NCBI GenBank assembly: GCA_021371965.1
Contig: JAJFVE010000004.1
Location: 16,798-80,797 of the forward strand
Source of the DNA: Planctomycetaceae bacterium
GTDB taxonomy: Bacteria > Planctomycetota > Phycisphaerae > SM23-33
Direction of reading: 5' to 3'
DNA length: 64,000 nt
The notes below the pieces were generated by a model. The model did not search any database. It saw only the letters and a list, made by a program, of their open reading frames with translations, and was not told where the DNA came from. Shown here piece by piece: positions 60,731 to 64,000 of the stretch. Numbering within the stretch: the first letter of the stretch is position 1; each line of letters starts with the position of its first letter. Both the position numbers and the translations under genes were made by a program.

Positions 60731-60811
60731 GTGGCATGGCCGTCTCGGCCATGCACTGGTGGGCGTCCCGCCCACCAGTGGCAAGAGTATGGGCGGGACG
60801 CCCATGCCACA
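60731..60811. repeat. Dispersed palindromic element, CCCATGCCAC type (copy 3)
   Basis: GTGGCATGGCC starts the element and GGACGCCCATGCCAC (60797-60811) ends it. Inner stems are CATGGCCGTCTCGGCCATG and CACTGGTGGGCG/CGCCCACCAGTG. It lies in the gap between divergent genes. Confidence 0.7.
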
Positions 60812-60904
60812 GAGCCCATGTCACAAATCACGAGCCGTGGCTGGCGGTGTGGACAGGGGTTATAATAGATGCAGACATACCTGCCTCCAACAAGGAGCTC
60901 CGCC

Positions 60905-61996
60905 ATGCCTGCCCGCCCACCCCTGATCGCACTGCTGCTGATGGTCTCTCTCGGCGCTGCCCCGGCCACGCAGCCGTCGGCGGAAAAGGCCGTCGCGCCC
61001 GAAGCGGCCATGAAGGCGCCGCTGCCCAAACTGGCCATCAACGCCCCGCTCTCCGAAGCGCTGGAACAGTGCGCCAAGCTGGCCGGGGTGAAGATGGTCG
61101 TCGACTGGGACTCGCTGCGGGCCACCGGCGTCAAGGACAGCGAGAAGGTCGTCGTCAAGGCCGTCGCCACCAGCCCCGGCGAGGTGCTGGGGATGATCCT
61201 CGGCCAGGTCGAGAAGCCCAGGGGGCCGCTGGCGTGGTACGTGGACAACGGCGTGGTGCGCGTGACGACGCGCGGGCTGCTGCTGCGAACTCCCGCACCG
61301 GTCGCGCGCGCCGCCGGCGGCGCCGCGGGCGCGGCCAAGGCTGCCCCGGCCCAGCGCGAGTGGAAATTTGAAAACGTCGAGCTATCCGACGTCGTCAAGG
61401 TCATGCGAACGGACGTGAAGGTGAACTTCCACGTGAACTGGAACGCCCTGGAGGCCTCGGGGATCACCAAGCAGACGCCCGTCACGATGCACGCCAGCGA
61501 CATCACCGTCGCCAAGGCGCTGGACCTGCTGGTCGACCAGCTTTCAACGGGCAAGGCCAGGCTCGACGCGGTCTACTGGCTCGTCGACGACGGCGTGGTG
61601 ACGATCTCGACCGGCGCGGCGTTCAATCGCGAGACGTTCACGCAGACCTACTATGTCGGCGATATGCTGGCCGTGGTGCCCAACTTCACCGGCCCGCGGA
61701 TGAGCACCAACGCCGGCGCCAACGATGCCTCCAATGCCGCCGGCGGCCTGGGCGGGCTCGGCAATAATATCGGCATGGGGCAGAACCTCAACGTCGGCAC
61801 GGGCGCGGCCCCGGTCAGCGACGCCGAGGAACGCAAGAAGATCGAGGAGACGCTCATCAAGGTCATCAAGACCTCGATCGGCGAGGACATGTGGCAGCCG
61901 CAAGGCGCCGGCTCGATCGCGATCCTCCGCGACCGCCTGGTCATCACGCAGAGCAAACTGGGCTTTCTGCTGCTCAATAAGGCCCTGGCGAAATAG
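60905..61996 (+). CDS. Exported protein with tandem STN-like domains
   Basis: A 363-residue protein with a signal peptide (PLIALLLMVSLGAAPA) and two related modules of about 85 residues (starting LPKLAINAPLSEALEQCA and REWKFENVELSDVVKVM). Each ends with a (V/L)DDGVV.I(S/T)T pattern, as in secretin/TonB short N-terminal domains. A Gly/Asn-rich linker and a conserved-looking C-terminal segment follow (SIAILRDRLVITQSKLG). It has no secretin pore. AAGGAG lies upstream of ATG 60905. The next gene follows 2 bases after the stop. Confidence 0.7.
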   Translation: MPARPPLIALLLMVSLGAAPATQPSAEKAVAPEAAMKAPLPKLAINAPLSEALEQCAKLAGVKMVVDWDSLRATGVKDSEKVVVKAVATSPGEVLGMILGQVEKPRGPLAWYVDNGVVRVTTRGLLLRTPAPVARAAGGAAGAAKAAPAQREWKFENVELSDVVKVMRTDVKVNFHVNWNALEASGITKQTPVTMHASDITVAKALDLLVDQLSTGKARLDAVYWLVDDGVVTISTGAAFNRETFTQTYYVGDMLAVVPNFTGPRMSTNAGANDASNAAGGLGGLGNNIGMGQNLNVGTGAAPVSDAEERKKIEETLIKVIKTSIGEDMWQPQGAGSIAILRDRLVITQSKLGFLLLNKALAK

Positions 61997-61998
61997 AG

Positions 61999-62745
61999 AT
62001 GTGCCTGATCGCGTTCTTCTACCGGGCCCTTGACGAGTACCCGCTGGTGCTGGCGGCCAATCGCGATGAATTCTTCGATCGCCAGGGCACGCTGCCTGGG
62101 CGGCTGACTGGCGGCATCGTGGCCGGGCTTGATCCCGTGCGCGGGGGCACGTGGCTGGGTGCGGCAGGGGGCGGCGGTGCGCCGACGATCGCGGCGGTCT
62201 CCAACATCGGCCTGGGCCGCCCTGCCGACCCCGCCGCCCGAAGCCGCGGCCTGCTGTGCCTGGACGTGCTGGCCGCTGCGCCCGATGAAAGTCTGGCCCA
62301 GGCACTGGAAGAGAACTGCCGCCGTCACATCTATAACGACTTCAACCTCCTGCTGGCGCGCGATGGCGATGTGGTTCTGGCAACGCAGACGGGCGGTCGG
62401 TTGAAGGTCCGCTCGCTTGCGGCGAACAGAGGCAGCAAACCGGTGCTGATCGGCAACGCGCCGCCGCCGTCGCAGGAGCCCAAGCTGCAGCGGGCGCGCA
62501 GGCTGATCATACGCCAGGACAGCATCGAGAAAACCATCGAGGCTCTCAAACTTGCATGCGGTGATCATGGCGATAGGCCCGATCGCTCCGACGCGCTATG
62601 CATTCACGACCACAACCGCGGCACGCTCTCCTCCACGATCATCGCCCTTCACGCCCGCGACGCCGGCAAGCACATCTATCTCCACGCCCAGGGCGCACCG
62701 TGCTCCACGGCGTACGAAGATTTCTCGCATCTCTTGCGGGCGTAG
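61999..62745 (+). CDS. NRDE (TANGO2-like) family protein
   Basis: A 248-residue protein with the diagnostic NRDE motif in LAANRDEFFDR, preceded by N-terminal Cys2 (MCLIAFFY). The core also includes GGTWLGAA, AAVSNIGLGRP, and DFNLLLARDGDVVL. Cys2 as N-terminal nucleophile suggests an Ntn-hydrolase-like fold. Function is unknown; eukaryotic TANGO2 is linked to membrane traffic and lipid metabolism. It may be translated with the upstream gene. Confidence 0.85.
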   Translation: MCLIAFFYRALDEYPLVLAANRDEFFDRQGTLPGRLTGGIVAGLDPVRGGTWLGAAGGGGAPTIAAVSNIGLGRPADPAARSRGLLCLDVLAAAPDESLAQALEENCRRHIYNDFNLLLARDGDVVLATQTGGRLKVRSLAANRGSKPVLIGNAPPPSQEPKLQRARRLIIRQDSIEKTIEALKLACGDHGDRPDRSDALCIHDHNRGTLSSTIIALHARDAGKHIYLHAQGAPCSTAYEDFSHLLRA

Positions 62746-63274
62746 CGCATCCCAAGAGAACACGAATGACACGAATAGAAACACGAATGGGCACAGTAAG
62801 AAGCTAGCAGAGCCATATGGCATCTTCCTCGCCCCGAAGGGGCGACAGAATTTAGCCGGGGGCGTGAGGCCCCGAAAAAAGTCCTCAAATGATAAGAGCC
62901 CCGAAGGGGCGACAGGCTTTGCGGCGCACCAAAAGACTTTCGCCTCTGCGGGGCTCTGATTCAATATAGAGACCTGTACCGGGGGCTGCGCCCCCGGCTA
63001 GATTCTTAACGCCCCTTTGGGGCGAAGAGCTTCGCGAGGGGGTTGAGGCTGTACAGGAGGACGGTCACAGGCGCAGGAAACAGAAAGTCCCTATCCCCGT
63101 CTCTCGGTTCCTCCCATTCGTGCCATTCGTCTTATTCGTGACATTCGTGGTAAGTTTTCCAGATGCGACACCGCGCTGCCGGCGGGGACGAATTTCCCGT
63201 TGCACGGCCTTGGGCGGGCGGGTAGGGTACGCGCTGCTTTGGCCTTCCTTCCCTCACTAATCGGAGCTGACTCA
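62746..63274. other. Noncoding gap with nested repeats
   Basis: This 529-base gap has an outer pair of 9-base-unit arms, CACGAATGA/CACGAATAG (62759-62796) and complementary CATTCGTGC/CATTCGTGG (63113-63152). Inside are at least three hairpins of the GCCCCGAAGGGGC type (62832-63030), including AGCCGGGGGCG and GGGGGCTGCGCCCCC. The second and third strings are nearly identical. No coding signal. Confidence 0.7.
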
Positions 63275-64000
63275 ATGAGCATCAACGACGTGGCCGCAAA
63301 AGATGCACGCATGAAATGGTGGCGCGAAGCGCGATTCGGGATGTTCATCCACTACAACATGTTCTCGCAGTGGATGGATCCCGAGTATCAGTGGCTCGAG
63401 GCGCACCCCGAGGCCAACACGCCGGCCGAGCACGACCGCCTGCGCGTCGTCAAGCTCAACGCCGACAAAGACGCCGTGCGCAACTGGATCAAGACCGCCC
63501 ACGCCGGCGGGATGAAGTACGCTGTCCTGACGACCAAGCACAACTGCGGTTTCCCGCTGTGGAACTCGAAGGTCAACCCGTTCTGCGCCGCCAACTTCGG
63601 TCCGCAGCGCGACCTGGTGGCCGAGTTCGTCAAGGCCTGCCGCGAGTTTGGGCTCAAGGTCGGCTTCTACTACGCCCTCAACGACCGCCACACCGGCATC
63701 AAGGAACAGGCCCGCACCGACGAGAAGTACCGCCAGGAGATCCTCAAGTACACCAAGGGCCTCCTGCGCGAGCTGATGACGCAGTACGGCGAAGTCAGCA
63801 TCCTCTGGTACGATGAGCCCGCCCCGATGGGCTACGGCGGCGAGTGGGACTCGGCAGACATCAACGCCATGGTCCGCAAGCATCAGCCGGGCATCATCAT
63901 CAACGACCGCTCGCTGACGTACCAGGACTTCACCTGCTCCGAAGGCCACATCACCTCGACGGCGTATCCGGACCAGGACTGGGAATGCTGCATGACGTTC
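63275..64000 (+). CDS. GH29 alpha-L-fucosidase (3' end outside window)
   Basis: The first 242 codons of a fucosidase family enzyme. Motifs are WWREARFGMFIHY at residues 15-27, LTTKHNCGFPLWNSK, FYYALNDRH and a likely nucleophile in SILWYDEPAP (Asp). GGAG lies 9 bases before ATG 63275; no signal peptide is visible, so it is probably cytoplasmic. It likely removes terminal fucose from glycans. With the sulfatase and galactosidase this implies degradation of complex sulfated or fucosylated polysaccharide. The frame remains open at 64000. Confidence 0.85.
   Translation, partial: MSINDVAAKDARMKWWREARFGMFIHYNMFSQWMDPEYQWLEAHPEANTPAEHDRLRVVKLNADKDAVRNWIKTAHAGGMKYAVLTTKHNCGFPLWNSKVNPFCAANFGPQRDLVAEFVKACREFGLKVGFYYALNDRHTGIKEQARTDEKYRQEILKYTKGLLRELMTQYGEVSILWYDEPAPMGYGGEWDSADINAMVRKHQPGIIINDRSLTYQDFTCSEGHITSTAYPDQDWECCMTF

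Noticed and set aside
1..64000. tRNA, rRNA, phage or insertion sequence genes
   Set aside because: None was recognised by eye. Short structural RNAs cannot be excluded without a covariance search.

Overview
The window is GC-rich, densely coded DNA that most resembles the phylum Planctomycetota, probably a Phycisphaerae-type bacterium. This is inferred from a combination of features: a PEP-CTERM exported protein, a pseudopilin-type protein with an H..DG tail, a Tat-exported arylsulfatase, DapL-type lysine synthesis, a spermidine-synthase-like multi-membrane protein and several glycoside hydrolases. No rRNA, tRNA, phage, integrase, transposase or CRISPR locus was recognised. About 52 protein genes are supported, and the first and last run off the window.

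Layout. 1-7.1 kb: membrane proteins, a CbpA/DnaJ-type chaperone, a phosphohexomutase (probably GlmM), a Memo-family protein, then an operon of a membrane protein, PgsA and RibBA. 7.1-14.4 kb: pseudopilin, phosphate acetyltransferase, an integral membrane protein, a sugar isomerase-like TIM barrel, PlsC-Cmk, and two exported proteins built from internal repeats. 14.7-24 kb: a long plus-strand run with DapL, FolK, a deoxynucleoside kinase, PanC, PanD, an Lgt carrying a large EF-hand insert, a PDZ protein and a large TPR/HEAT-like exported protein. 24-30.7 kb (minus): sulfatase, an isolated RnfD-RnfC pair, an aminotransferase and a PPIase lipoprotein. 30.9-38.7 kb: glycan-related genes (clan GH-A enzyme, beta-propeller glycosidase-like protein, GH36 alpha-galactosidase, aldo/keto reductase, cyclase-family hydrolase) followed by class II aldolase. 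38.8-54.7 kb: heterodimeric ABC exporter, URO-D-like protein, spermidine-synthase-like membrane protein, TyrS, a lipoprotein, a bifunctional nuclease, ValS and citramalate synthase. 54.7-64 kb: a hairpin-rich noncoding stretch, a PEP-CTERM protein, small and membrane proteins, a TerB-like protein, a membrane sulfatase-superfamily protein, an STN-domain-like protein, an NRDE-family protein and the start of a GH29 fucosidase.

The most striking feature is in the gaps. More than a dozen junctions carry arms of degenerate tandem 7-, 8- or 9-base units, usually arranged as inverted repeats. The sequence differs from site to site but the architecture is the same. They abut or overlap stop codons, supply the last codons of some genes, and in one case sit in frame inside valS. 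Separate families of longer, homologous palindromic elements are also dispersed through the window (ends GGTGCCRTGGCG; a CCCATGCCACTCACG type; a GGTCGAGC-NN-GCTCGA type). Together these make an unusually rich intergenic repeat system.

Other points of interest are an RnfCD pair without the rest of the Rnf complex and with the usual NADH and FMN motifs apparently missing, an Lgt with an embedded EF-hand, a strongly basic exported protein made of 12-residue repeats, and a terminator-like hairpin in the leader of cimA. All functional calls rest on motifs read by eye; no database search was run.
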